From positions 1 through 38,272 of the IMG/VR virus record IMGVR_UViG_3300002136_000006: a stretch of DNA of 38,272 nucleotides. The stretch is one strand, 5' to 3'. The notes beneath the pieces are model-generated. The model saw only the letters and a program-made list of their open reading frames with translations, made no database searches and was not told the DNA's origin. Shown piece after piece: positions 32,161 to 38,272 of this stretch (position 1 is the stretch's first letter; every line of letters begins with the position of its first letter). The position numbers and the translations under genes are program-made. Origin of the DNA: a virus.

Positions 32161-33007
32161 TCAGATGTTCCGCTACCCTTGGTTCAGTTACTACATTAAC
32201 CAAGAACAGGGGACCAAACTCATAGAGGAAGGTACGTACCTCAGGGTAGCAAGACTTCTTAAACTCACAGTAGGAGCAAGGCATAGCAAGCTTAGTGTTA
32301 GGGCTAGTCTTTGACTGAGGTACTGGAGGGATACGCTCAGCAGGGATAGGTCCAGCTACTAAGTCTTTAGCTGCTTGCATCTCTTGATCTTTAGTAGTCA
32401 GCTCATGTGTGAGGTCGTAGACATCTAGGCATATGTTACCTAAGGTCTTGTCTATTACAAGGAAGGCACCCTTAGTCTTATGCTCTACTAGGTTATCATC
32501 CTTACCACCGTAGACGTAGGAACTAAGCTGACTGATGTATCCAAAGGGATCATCCTCACGTAGCTTACCATCCTTAAACTTCTTAAAGGAAAAGGTAGAG
32601 GCTGACTTAACGTCAATGGTAACACCATCAATGACTGCATCTCTACTACCCTTGATACCGTTAACATCTAACCTGGACTGCATACCTGTGACACGATGTC
32701 CTGCTGCCATAGCTAACGACAAGACCAATGCCTCGATGATGTCACCGAAGAAGAACTTAAGGAGAGTGCTAGCTGGTAGGGGTTCAGCAGTCATAGGCTC
32801 GTTCACCTTGTACCATAGCTTACGCTTGCAGGGTGTGCCAATAGAGGACAGTGAGAGGTATCCTCGTGGCTCCTGAGGCTTTATGAAACGTGACTTAGCT
32901 AGGTCAGCGATAGTCTCTGATAGGTAGTGGGTAATCATATGATCCCATCCACCATTACCTTTAACTACTTCTTCGATGTCTTCTACTAGCGTATCAATAG
33001 TCTTCAT
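32153..33007 (-). CDS. Cas4/RecB-like PD-(D/E)XK exonuclease with Fe-S cysteines
   Basis: A 284-residue nuclease. The start at 33007 has AAGGAG five to six bases before it; an ATG at 33022 that overlaps the upstream stop is also possible. Motifs in order: 'IGTPCKRKLWY' (first cluster Cys), 'FGDIIEALVL' (nuclease motif I), 'GSRDAVIDGVTIDVKSAS' (motifs II/III, D...D-x-K), 'QLSSYVYG' (Q-x-x-x-Y) and 'CSYCEFKKSCYP' (three further Cys). Four Cys in this arrangement predict a 4Fe-4S cluster, as in Cas4 and AddB. It probably takes the place of the T7 gp6 exonuclease in degradation of host DNA or recombination. Nothing links it to CRISPR here. Confidence 0.82.
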   Translation of the reverse strand: MKTIDTLVEDIEEVVKGNGGWDHMITHYLSETIADLAKSRFIKPQEPRGYLSLSSIGTPCKRKLWYKVNEPMTAEPLPASTLLKFFFGDIIEALVLSLAMAAGHRVTGMQSRLDVNGIKGSRDAVIDGVTIDVKSASTFSFKKFKDGKLREDDPFGYISQLSSYVYGGKDDNLVEHKTKGAFLVIDKTLGNICLDVYDLTHELTTKDQEMQAAKDLVAGPIPAERIPPVPQSKTSPNTKLAMPCSYCEFKKSCYPEVRTFLYEFGPLFLVNVVTEPRVAEHLNG

Positions 33008-33021
33008 CTTACTCTCCTTCA

Positions 33022-33195
33022 TCACTTACCCTTGTACTCTACAACTACACCAGTTTTCCATGCCTTCGCATATAGCTCAGCCTGTGTTTTGTCAAGGAAG
33101 ATTACTGGCTCACTGTCGTAGGTGAAGGGGTTATTCATAGTAGCATACATACCCTCACTATCATCTACTTGAATCCATACGGCATACTTAGTCAT
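33022..33195 (-). CDS. Small hypothetical protein, 57 residues
   Basis: A short frame with GAGG six bases before the ATG. It reads 'MTKYAVWIQVDDSEGMYATM', then 'NNPFTYDSEPVIFLDKTQAE' and ends in 'VVVEYKGK'. It has alternating strands and one helix, compact and slightly acidic. Small proteins of this 'MxKYAVWxx' style, with a predicted substrate-like beta-alpha fold, are common in phage early regions; the role is unknown. It overlaps the upstream gene by 8 bases and touches the nuclease gene as TGATG. Confidence 0.6.
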   Translation of the reverse strand: MTKYAVWIQVDDSEGMYATMNNPFTYDSEPVIFLDKTQAELYAKAWKTGVVVEYKGK

Positions 33196-33349
33196 CCCTC
33201 ATCTCCTCTGATTCAATACCCTTCATGACAAGCTTTATGAAACCATACTCAAATATCTTTTGGTATGTTTCAGCATCCATGTCAAGGGTGAGTGTAGCTG
33301 ACCCATCGTCGTGATCTGTTATAGTTTCTACTTTAATAAGGTTCTTCAT
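33188..33349 (-). CDS. Small hypothetical protein, 53 residues
   Basis: It has an excellent ribosome site (GGAGGTGAAAG before the ATG). It reads 'MKNLIKVETITDHDDGSATL', then a 'TLDMDAETYQKIFEYGFIKL' helix and an acidic tail. I know this pattern, a strand pair followed by one helix, from small early proteins in many phages, without assigned function. It overlaps both neighbours by a few bases. Confidence 0.62.
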   Translation of the reverse strand: MKNLIKVETITDHDDGSATLTLDMDAETYQKIFEYGFIKLVMKGIESEEMRDD

Positions 33350-33497
33350 CTTTCACCTCCTTGTTATGCTTGCGAAACCTTTTGTTGTATGCACGTTTAA
33401 TCTTCTTTAACTGACCACTCTTCCATAGTAAAAACTTACGAGCTTTGGTAAGCCCATCATACTCGTCACCACCCTTCATTGGTATTCGTTTGGTCAT
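33333..33497 (-). CDS. Small basic conserved protein, 54 residues
   Basis: Start chosen at 33497 (or 33500), with GGAG just upstream, rather than 33524. 'MTKRIPMKGGDEYDGLTKAR' followed by 'KAYNKRFRKHNKE'-like basic helix residues ('IKRAYNKRFRKHNKEVK') is a pattern I recall from small conserved phage proteins. It is strongly basic, so nucleic-acid contact is likely. The role is unknown. It is the first gene after the repeat-containing spacer behind thyX. Confidence 0.62.
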   Translation of the reverse strand: MTKRIPMKGGDEYDGLTKARKFLLWKSGQLKKIKRAYNKRFRKHNKEVKDEEPY

Positions 33498-33510
33498 CAT
33501 TAATCTCCAC

Positions 33511-33574
33511 ATAAATAATATCATAGTATTAGTAAAGCTTATTTCAGGTTGATTAATAATACTATAATGTTAGT
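33511..33574. repeat. Imperfect direct repeat in AT-rich spacer
   Basis: Two 23-base copies, 33511-33533 and 33552-33574, agree at 18 positions and start 41 bases apart, close to four helical turns. The spacer between thyX and the next small gene is the longest and most AT-rich gap of the leftward block. It may be an operator pair or remnant promoter; no good -35/-10 pair was found. Confidence 0.45.
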
Positions 33575-33581
33575 AGTCGTA

Positions 33582-34202
33582 TCATAGTCCTCTCAATGCT
33601 TGCCATGATACAGGGAATAACTCCCACATCTTATCACTGATCTTATCAGCTACGATACGTGTCTCAAGTTGAGTGTCAGGCTTGCATCTTTCATTACACA
33701 TCTTAGCCCATGCCCCTATGGTACCTGACCACCACCATTCAGTCATAGTGAACTGCGGTAGGTAGCCACGTGCTTGCTCAGGGCAGACACCAGCCTCTAA
33801 CATTTCACGGTATGTCCTAAGAGAAGTGTAGTTTGCAAACTCTATTAAATCTTTACTGGGGTATACAACACCCTCACTACCTTGCTTCTTATCCTTAGCC
33901 CTACCCCTGAATACATCAGGCACATAGATCTCAGGCTCGTCATCAACGTAACGCCGTGACACTTCATTCCAAGGTAGGTACTCATGCTTAACTAAATGTC
34001 TAGCCACTACAATGGGTGCCTTAACTGTGAAGGTAGCATAGGCATGATTAAAAGGTGAGGTGTGCTTATGTTCAGACAAATACCTAACTAAATTAATATC
34101 TTTATCTGAGAGTTCATCACTCCTCTTGTTAAAACTAACACGAGCAGAGTTAACTGTTGCTAAATCTGTACCACCGTGATGTTCATACGTTACTTCAATC
34201 AT
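33582..34202 (-). CDS. thyX: Flavin-dependent thymidylate synthase
   Basis: A 206-residue ThyX with AAGGAG before the ATG. It converts dUMP to dTMP using methylene-tetrahydrofolate, FAD and NADPH. The family fold is clear: 'SARVSFNKRSDELSDKD', 'LSEHKHTSPFNHAYATF', the motif region 'VVARHLVKHEYLPWNEVSRRY' (given in two parts: VVARHLVKHE and YLPWNEVSRRY), and 'LPQFTMTEWWWSGTIGAW'. The signature R-H-R-x7-S is K72-H73-E74-x7-S82 here, so both arginines are changed. Related marine phages also show variants of this kind, to my knowledge. It works with RNR and MazG to supply dTTP. Confidence 0.92.
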   Translation of the reverse strand: MIEVTYEHHGGTDLATVNSARVSFNKRSDELSDKDINLVRYLSEHKHTSPFNHAYATFTVKAPIVVARHLVKHEYLPWNEVSRRYVDDEPEIYVPDVFRGRAKDKKQGSEGVVYPSKDLIEFANYTSLRTYREMLEAGVCPEQARGYLPQFTMTEWWWSGTIGAWAKMCNERCKPDTQLETRIVADKISDKMWELFPVSWQALRGL

Positions 34203-34216
34203 GCCCTTGCTCCTTG

Positions 34217-34699
34217 TTAAGCTGCTACTTCAGCATCTTTTTCATACTTAACGTGCTCAATAATCTTTACTGAGACGAGAGAAGTACGAGCATACATCTT
34301 ACCATCCTGACCCTTGAAGGTAGAGATAAGGTTACTGACCTCAGCTACTGAGCCATTGCCAATCAAGCCATGCTCATCAGTCCAAGCATTACCTTCAGCA
34401 TCAGTTACTACTGGTGCACCACCAGCCTGAGATACTACAGTACCATCTTTCTTAGTGACAGTATGCTTACGTTCAAACTTGATGACCAACTCACCGTCCA
34501 TCAGACGTTTCTGTACTGGCTTCTTAGTAGTCCCTGCTGTTTGCAGCTTAGTGAACTCTTCCTTGCTCAAGATCTGAGACACAGTGTAAGCACCATCACA
34601 CGCAGCATAGGCACCTTGGTAGCCCTCCATGTCACGGTTGCCTTCGAAGAGACGTGCCCATTCAATAGGGCCAGTAGTTTTAACTTCAGTGTAAGCCAT
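34217..34699 (-). CDS. Single-stranded DNA-binding protein (gp2.5-like role)
   Basis: A 160-residue protein with AAGGA before the ATG. 'GPIEWARLFEGNRDMEGYQG' and 'KRLMDGELVIKFERKH' followed by 'GLIGNGSVAEVSNLISTF' match a family I know as single-stranded DNA-binding proteins of marine podoviruses, with an OB-like beta core. The C-terminus is mildly acidic ('YEKDAEVAA'), which in such proteins binds polymerase and helicase. It lies directly after the polymerase, as expected. The function is by family resemblance. Confidence 0.7.
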   Translation of the reverse strand: MAYTEVKTTGPIEWARLFEGNRDMEGYQGAYAACDGAYTVSQILSKEEFTKLQTAGTTKKPVQKRLMDGELVIKFERKHTVTKKDGTVVSQAGGAPVVTDAEGNAWTDEHGLIGNGSVAEVSNLISTFKGQDGKMYARTSLVSVKIIEHVKYEKDAEVAA

Positions 34700-34717
34700 C
34701 TTTGTATTCCTTTTGTG

Positions 34718-35752
34718 TTAGTGGGTATCACCCCAAGTTCTGCCGATGTCGGTTGACCCAGCAAGTGGACACAGTATACTTAGTTTCTTTCCCGTGTCAA
34801 CAATAGATTGTCGTTGAATGTTACCTAATAGTTCAGCATCATTCATACTACCCTCTACTTCAGTCTGCCATTCATCGTGAGGCCAAGTAACTAACTTATA
34901 CTTGATGCCTAACTTACGAGCAGCAGTAGTCCAAGTGATAGCTGAGTGTTTCATAACGACAGCCTCACCATTCTGTAGCATCCCAGCCAATGCCTTATGC
35001 TCAGATGGTACGGGAACCTTACGTCCATCTAATCCTCTGAACCATCCACGCTTAGCAACGTGAGGTATAACCTTCTTCTTCAAGTCAGATAGCCCTTGGA
35101 TGGAGTTCATAAAGTTATCAATAGCTTCACCAGCTTCACGTTGATTAACCTTTAAGATCGTAGCTACCTTAGCCACACCTGCACCCAGTAGGAAGGCGTA
35201 GATAAAAGTCTTAGCCATATCTCTAGTAACATGAGAGATGCCCAAAGCTTTACGGTTAACATTATGAATATCAGTTTCATCCTCTTTCCTCCCACTTACA
35301 ATGGCGTGAATGTATTCATCTGACTTCATTAGGTGAGCAAGGATACGTAGTTGTATACCCTCAGCATCTGTACCTACTAAGTAGTTGCCATCCTCTACTG
35401 TCCATAGGCATCTCATACGTCCATCATACTCAGACTTCACTGTCTCAACAGCAGTCTTAGGTGTGCCGTGGAAGGCAGCAGGTATGTTAGCCTGGTTGGG
35501 TGCTGAGTGAGCCATACGTCCAGTCCATGCACCGATGTGTGTGAACCTACCATGAATACGACCGTCATCCTTAACGTGTTTGATCCACTCCTCTAGGCTT
35601 GAACGTCTACCCTCTAGGGTTAACCACTCAGCTAGGTTACGTCCACCTTCAGGTGCATCCTCAGGTAAGGTAGACAGGTTCATCTCGTTACACTGCCAGC
35701 CATACCTAAGAAACTTTTCTCCACGAGGATCTATTTGCTTGCTGTCTTTCAC
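34718..35752 (-). CDS. DNA polymerase A, polymerase domain (separate frame, GTG start)
   Basis: A 344-residue frame with the whole polymerase part: motif A 'YLVGTDAEGIQLRILAHLM', motif B 'RDMAKTFIYAFLLGAG' and motif C 'WPHDEWQ', ending as T7 gp5 does. The residue equal to E. coli Phe762 is Tyr, as in T7. The start is GTG at 35752 with GGAG (35763-35760) seven bases before it, an ideal ribosome site. It overlaps the exonuclease frame by 47 bases and lies one base forward of it (+1). The natural protein would be one chain if a +1 shift (or a one-base sequence error) joined the two frames, otherwise two subunits. Confidence 0.9.
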   Translation of the reverse strand: MKDSKQIDPRGEKFLRYGWQCNEMNLSTLPEDAPEGGRNLAEWLTLEGRRSSLEEWIKHVKDDGRIHGRFTHIGAWTGRMAHSAPNQANIPAAFHGTPKTAVETVKSEYDGRMRCLWTVEDGNYLVGTDAEGIQLRILAHLMKSDEYIHAIVSGRKEDETDIHNVNRKALGISHVTRDMAKTFIYAFLLGAGVAKVATILKVNQREAGEAIDNFMNSIQGLSDLKKKVIPHVAKRGWFRGLDGRKVPVPSEHKALAGMLQNGEAVVMKHSAITWTTAARKLGIKYKLVTWPHDEWQTEVEGSMNDAELLGNIQRQSIVDTGKKLSILCPLAGSTDIGRTWGDTH

Positions 35753-36608
35753 GTTCCCACTCCATATGTCCCTTAGTCTTATCCACTGGTGTCCATCCTG
35801 CTTCCCATAGCCTGTCGATCCTCTGCTGAGGTGACGATGGTTCGAATCTCTTCCAGTCGTAACAGACTAACTCATCATCTACTACGTAGCTAGTCACATA
35901 CTTATGCTTAGCAGCAGCTACGTTAGAGTACAGTTCTCCATCTGCCTTAGTCCTATACTTAATCCTATTAACTTCCTCTAGCTTAGGTGGGAAGTCATGT
36001 TGGAATCCATTCTCTAAGTCAGACATGGACAGCTTAACCTCAGCTAACATATCAGTAGCCTCATCTAGGTTAAACTTAAAGCCATTGCCTGTCATCTCCT
36101 CACATAAGATCTGTATGTCATGCTCACATCTTAGTGCCTTCTGCCATTCAGGATCATTGATAACACTCTCAAATTTTCTGAAAAGTTTTACTGTTACCTT
36201 CACATCCTGGATGCAGTAGTCAACCATCTCTTGCGAGTAGTTCGCAAAGTCTTTGAAGTCTCCCTTCCAACAGTTAAGTCTTACTCCCCACTCCTTAAGG
36301 CTATGCCCATCCTTGATACCGTAGTCTATAAGTCGACTAACAATAAGGGTATCAACAACAGAGCTAAGGCTAATGCAATCCTCTGCGACCAACCTGTTAA
36401 TAACGGGTACATCAAAACCAATACCATTGTGGAAAACAAAGGTGTCAACTGTCCTGCAGTATTCAATGAATCTCTCCTTCTCTTCTTGTACATGAGCTAC
36501 ATGGGTAAAGGTATTCATTTCCCCAGTGTCTATGTCCTCAGTGCAGATCACCCATATCCTATCAGGGGTAAGGTTCTCCGTCTCAATGTCCATTGCTACC
36601 CTACTCAT
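35706..36608 (-). CDS. DNA polymerase A, 3'-5' exonuclease domain and polymerase N-terminus
   Basis: A 300-residue frame when started at 36608, where AGGA lies six bases upstream and the conserved sequence begins; the longer frame from 36653 runs back into the upstream gene. DnaQ-like motifs are intact: Exo I 'MDIETENL' (Asp7, Glu9), Exo II 'FHNGIGFDVPVI', Exo III 'YCIQDVKVTVKLF'. After about residue 150 the sequence continues into the polymerase thumb region ('GNGFKFNLDEATDML', 'WEAGWTPVDKTKGHMEW'), then the frame stops at TAG 35706. Proofreading for the polymerase encoded by the overlapping downstream frame. Confidence 0.9.
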   Translation of the reverse strand: MSRVAMDIETENLTPDRIWVICTEDIDTGEMNTFTHVAHVQEEKERFIEYCRTVDTFVFHNGIGFDVPVINRLVAEDCISLSSVVDTLIVSRLIDYGIKDGHSLKEWGVRLNCWKGDFKDFANYSQEMVDYCIQDVKVTVKLFRKFESVINDPEWQKALRCEHDIQILCEEMTGNGFKFNLDEATDMLAEVKLSMSDLENGFQHDFPPKLEEVNRIKYRTKADGELYSNVAAAKHKYVTSYVVDDELVCYDWKRFEPSSPQQRIDRLWEAGWTPVDKTKGHMEWERERQQANRSSWRKVS

Positions 36609-36813
36609 CGTCATTCCTATTAAGTATAGCATTCCATATAATCTCAAGGACATTATAGGGCCATATGATAGACACTAACATAATTTTAAAGCCATTGTAT
36701 CCATCAGTATCTGTTAGCATGAGTACTGTAATGACGTGCCAGTAGTACAGGAAGAGACCTAAGAAGTAGAAACTTCCTGCTGCTGTAGCCATATAATTAA
36801 TTTCAATCATCAT
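36601..36813 (-). CDS. Small membrane protein between helicase and polymerase
   Basis: A 70-residue protein coupled by TAATG to the primase-helicase gene. It has two hydrophobic segments, about 10-34 ('GSFYFLGLFLYYWHVITVLM') and 43-63 ('KIMLVSIIWPYNVLEIIWNA'), ending with acidic 'NRNDDE'. It is not recognised. A two-segment membrane protein in the replication block might tether the replisome or affect the host envelope; this is only inference. Its stop region overlaps the polymerase start. Confidence 0.6.
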   Translation of the reverse strand: MMIEINYMATAAGSFYFLGLFLYYWHVITVLMLTDTDGYNGFKIMLVSIIWPYNVLEIIWNAILNRNDDE

Positions 36814-38270
36814 TAGTAGTTACCACCCTTCTCACTCAGTGTAAACGTATCGGAGTTAAAGAATAGCTGACCAGCGTATCCCGTTGAACCTGTCGGTCTG
36901 TTCTTTATTACTAACAATTCCGTGGTGTTACGGGCATCAGCATCGTCTGCCATCTTGTCCCTCTTTAGCTTGATAACAACGGAGGCTCTCTTGCCAATCA
37001 TACGAGAGTCACGGATAGCCCCATCATCATTCTCATGTGCGATAGTAACGATACCTACATTAAGTTCAGCCGATAGTCTAGCAAGTTTAGTAGCTAGCTG
37101 CGACAAGAATTGTTCTGCACTCTCATCACCCTGTCGTGAGTAGGCTAAGTCTTGGATAGGTTCAAAGAATATGTAGTGTACACCACACGCCTGAGATAGA
37201 AAGCGTATCTGTTCAAGGATAGAGTTAGGATCATCATCAACACCAATGGTAAACTGGTAGAGGTTCTCCTTCTCAGTCATTAACTTGATAGCATCATCGA
37301 CCTCAGTCTGATTAGTAATCAAGTCCCTACGAGTTACGTTCTTATCAAGTTGGTAGGAGGCTAAGCCTAATAGACTTCTCTTCTTAACCTCTTCCATGTG
37401 ACATATAGCAATAGGTATGTTGTCGTGGTGCATGAGTAGGTTAAACTCTAGGAACCTCATGAACTCAGTCTTACCTATGCCCTCAGGTGCTTGGAATACT
37501 GTGAAGTGTCCCCTCATTAGGCCCAGGATTACATCATCTAATGCTTGGATACCTGTAGATAGGTAGCTGCTATCATCTTCATCATGTATGATAGATAAGA
37601 ACTGTTCAGTCGTATTGAATATGTTCTCAGGTATATACTTCTGTGCATTCCACCATGCACTAGAGTATTCCTTAGTAGCACCAGCCTGAAGGAACTCATT
37701 GGCATCCTTATACTTATCATGAGGTACGTTATACACACGGTTAGGAAAGATGTTAGCTAACTTATGAGCGACACCATCTGACTTACCATCACTGTCGAAG
37801 GAGAGGTAGATCTTCTCGAAGCTACCAAGCCAGTCCTTACACTTCTCGAATAGCTTACCCGATGGGGTAGCTGATGGCAGTGATACGACAGGATACTTTG
37901 AACCTAACATCTGATAAGCTGACAGTGCATCAAGCTCACCCTCAGTGATGGTCACTGCCTTAGCACAACCAGCATTAAACTTATCCATACCAAAGAGTTC
38001 ATCCCCTTTGAAGCCACCCTCAGCACGGAAAGATTTAGGTAGTGTCCTTACCTTCTTACCACCAGCAGGGTAGATGTAGTCTTGCTTTACTGGCTCACCA
38101 TTAGCATCGACATATGTAGTGACGTTATAGTAAGCCATCACATCCTTGTTGATGTCACGGTATCCTCTAATGACTGGTGTTAGTAAGTTCTCTACGACAG
38201 ATAGCTTAGTCATAGTAGAAGTAGTAGTAGAGTTAACTGCTACTCTCTCCTCATTCATTGAGTAAGCAGT
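36813..38270 (-). CDS. Primase-helicase, T7 gp4-like (5' partial at right edge)
   Basis: The frame is open to the right edge: four sense codons precede the first visible ATG at 38258. The visible 481 residues start at the point that corresponds to about residue 65-70 of T7 gp4 ('VIRGYRDINKDVMAYYNV'), so the zinc-binding primase domain is outside the window. Present are the TOPRIM primase core ('TITEGELDALSAYQML' with Glu107, 'LSFDSDGKSDG') and the DnaB-type helicase with Walker A 'FQAPEGIGKTEF' (about 255-266), 'HYIFFEPIQD' and 'VGIVTIAHENDDGAIRDSRM'. The first Gly of the P-loop is Ala. It unwinds DNA and makes primers for the polymerase encoded downstream. Confidence 0.93.
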   Translation of the reverse strand, partial: TAYSMNEERVAVNSTTTSTMTKLSVVENLLTPVIRGYRDINKDVMAYYNVTTYVDANGEPVKQDYIYPAGGKKVRTLPKSFRAEGGFKGDELFGMDKFNAGCAKAVTITEGELDALSAYQMLGSKYPVVSLPSATPSGKLFEKCKDWLGSFEKIYLSFDSDGKSDGVAHKLANIFPNRVYNVPHDKYKDANEFLQAGATKEYSSAWWNAQKYIPENIFNTTEQFLSIIHDEDDSSYLSTGIQALDDVILGLMRGHFTVFQAPEGIGKTEFMRFLEFNLLMHHDNIPIAICHMEEVKKRSLLGLASYQLDKNVTRRDLITNQTEVDDAIKLMTEKENLYQFTIGVDDDPNSILEQIRFLSQACGVHYIFFEPIQDLAYSRQGDESAEQFLSQLATKLARLSAELNVGIVTIAHENDDGAIRDSRMIGKRASVVIKLKRDKMADDADARNTTELLVIKNRPTGSTGYAGQLFFNSDTFTLSEKGGNY

Positions 38271-38272
38271 AG

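Noticed and set aside
31883-32314. 143-residue plus-strand frame across the endonuclease I and Cas4-like genes
   Set aside because: Both minus-strand genes have intact catalytic motifs here; the plus frame is Cys/Phe/Leu-rich shadow sequence.
32153-33007. Possible CRISPR-linked Cas4
   Set aside because: No CRISPR array or other cas gene was seen; the nuclease fits phage DNA metabolism.
36231-36623. 130-residue plus-strand frame opposite the polymerase exonuclease domain
   Set aside because: The minus strand encodes conserved Exo I-III motifs through this stretch.
1-38272. tRNA genes, integrase, repressor or attachment site
   Set aside because: I saw no cloverleaf-like sequence, no recombinase motif and no lysogeny gene; the content fits a lytic phage.

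Overview
The window is almost a complete genome of a lytic, short-tailed (podovirus-like) marine phage. The head and tail genes follow a T7-like order. Replication and nucleotide genes sit on the opposite strand: T7-type primase-helicase, family A polymerase, gp3-like endonuclease I, ThyX, MazG, adenosylcobalamin-dependent ribonucleotide reductase and PhoH. No single-subunit RNA polymerase is present. This combination matches roseophage SIO1 and the 'cobavirus' group that infects marine Rhodobacterales (Roseobacter). The host assignment is inferred from family knowledge, since no search was run. Genes at both edges are open to the ends of the window, so a short piece, probably the divergent early/late control region and the 5' ends of two genes, lies outside.

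Layout. Plus strand, 1-27.2 kb, late genes: a small-terminase-like protein; a receptor-binding cassette of two beta-helix spikes and one fibre (0.6-5.9 kb); a lysis region of small membrane proteins, a holin and a GH108 muramidase (5.9-8.6 kb); a perfect sigma70-type promoter at 8832; large terminase, portal, scaffold and capsid (8.9-14.9 kb); a hairpin and a second perfect promoter at 14985; tail tubular proteins A and B, a GNAT-like protein in the T7 gp13 position, and the ejection (internal core) proteins, the last ending in a T4-type lysozyme domain (15.1-26.6 kb); then three small basic proteins. Minus strand, 38.3 to 27.2 kb, early/replication genes: primase-helicase, a small membrane protein, DNA polymerase split over two frames, single-stranded DNA-binding protein, ThyX, three small proteins, a Cas4-like nuclease, endonuclease I, a small protein, a metallophosphoesterase, a small protein, MazG, B12-dependent RNR, PhoH and a zinc-ribbon/DUF3310 protein. 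The two blocks converge near 27.23 kb.

How it works together. With no phage RNA polymerase, transcription most likely relies on the host enzyme. Two plus-strand promoters, and a promoter-like site on the minus strand at 31.55 kb, share a TTGACA box and a -10 region extended by TTGC. Endonuclease I and the Cas4-like nuclease could degrade host DNA; RNR, ThyX, MazG and the DUF3310 protein would then supply and clean the nucleotide pool for replication. Gene junctions are very tight: eight use a TAATG stop-start overlap and several use ATGA.

Points most worth a second look: the polymerase split between exonuclease and polymerase domains with a well-placed Shine-Dalgarno/GTG at the break; an apparently inserted ADP-ribosyltransferase-like stretch inside the 1558-residue ejection protein; an EF-hand membrane protein beside the holin; a ThyX with an altered signature; and a metallophosphoesterase with an altered first metal motif and a TTG start that is also a -35 box.
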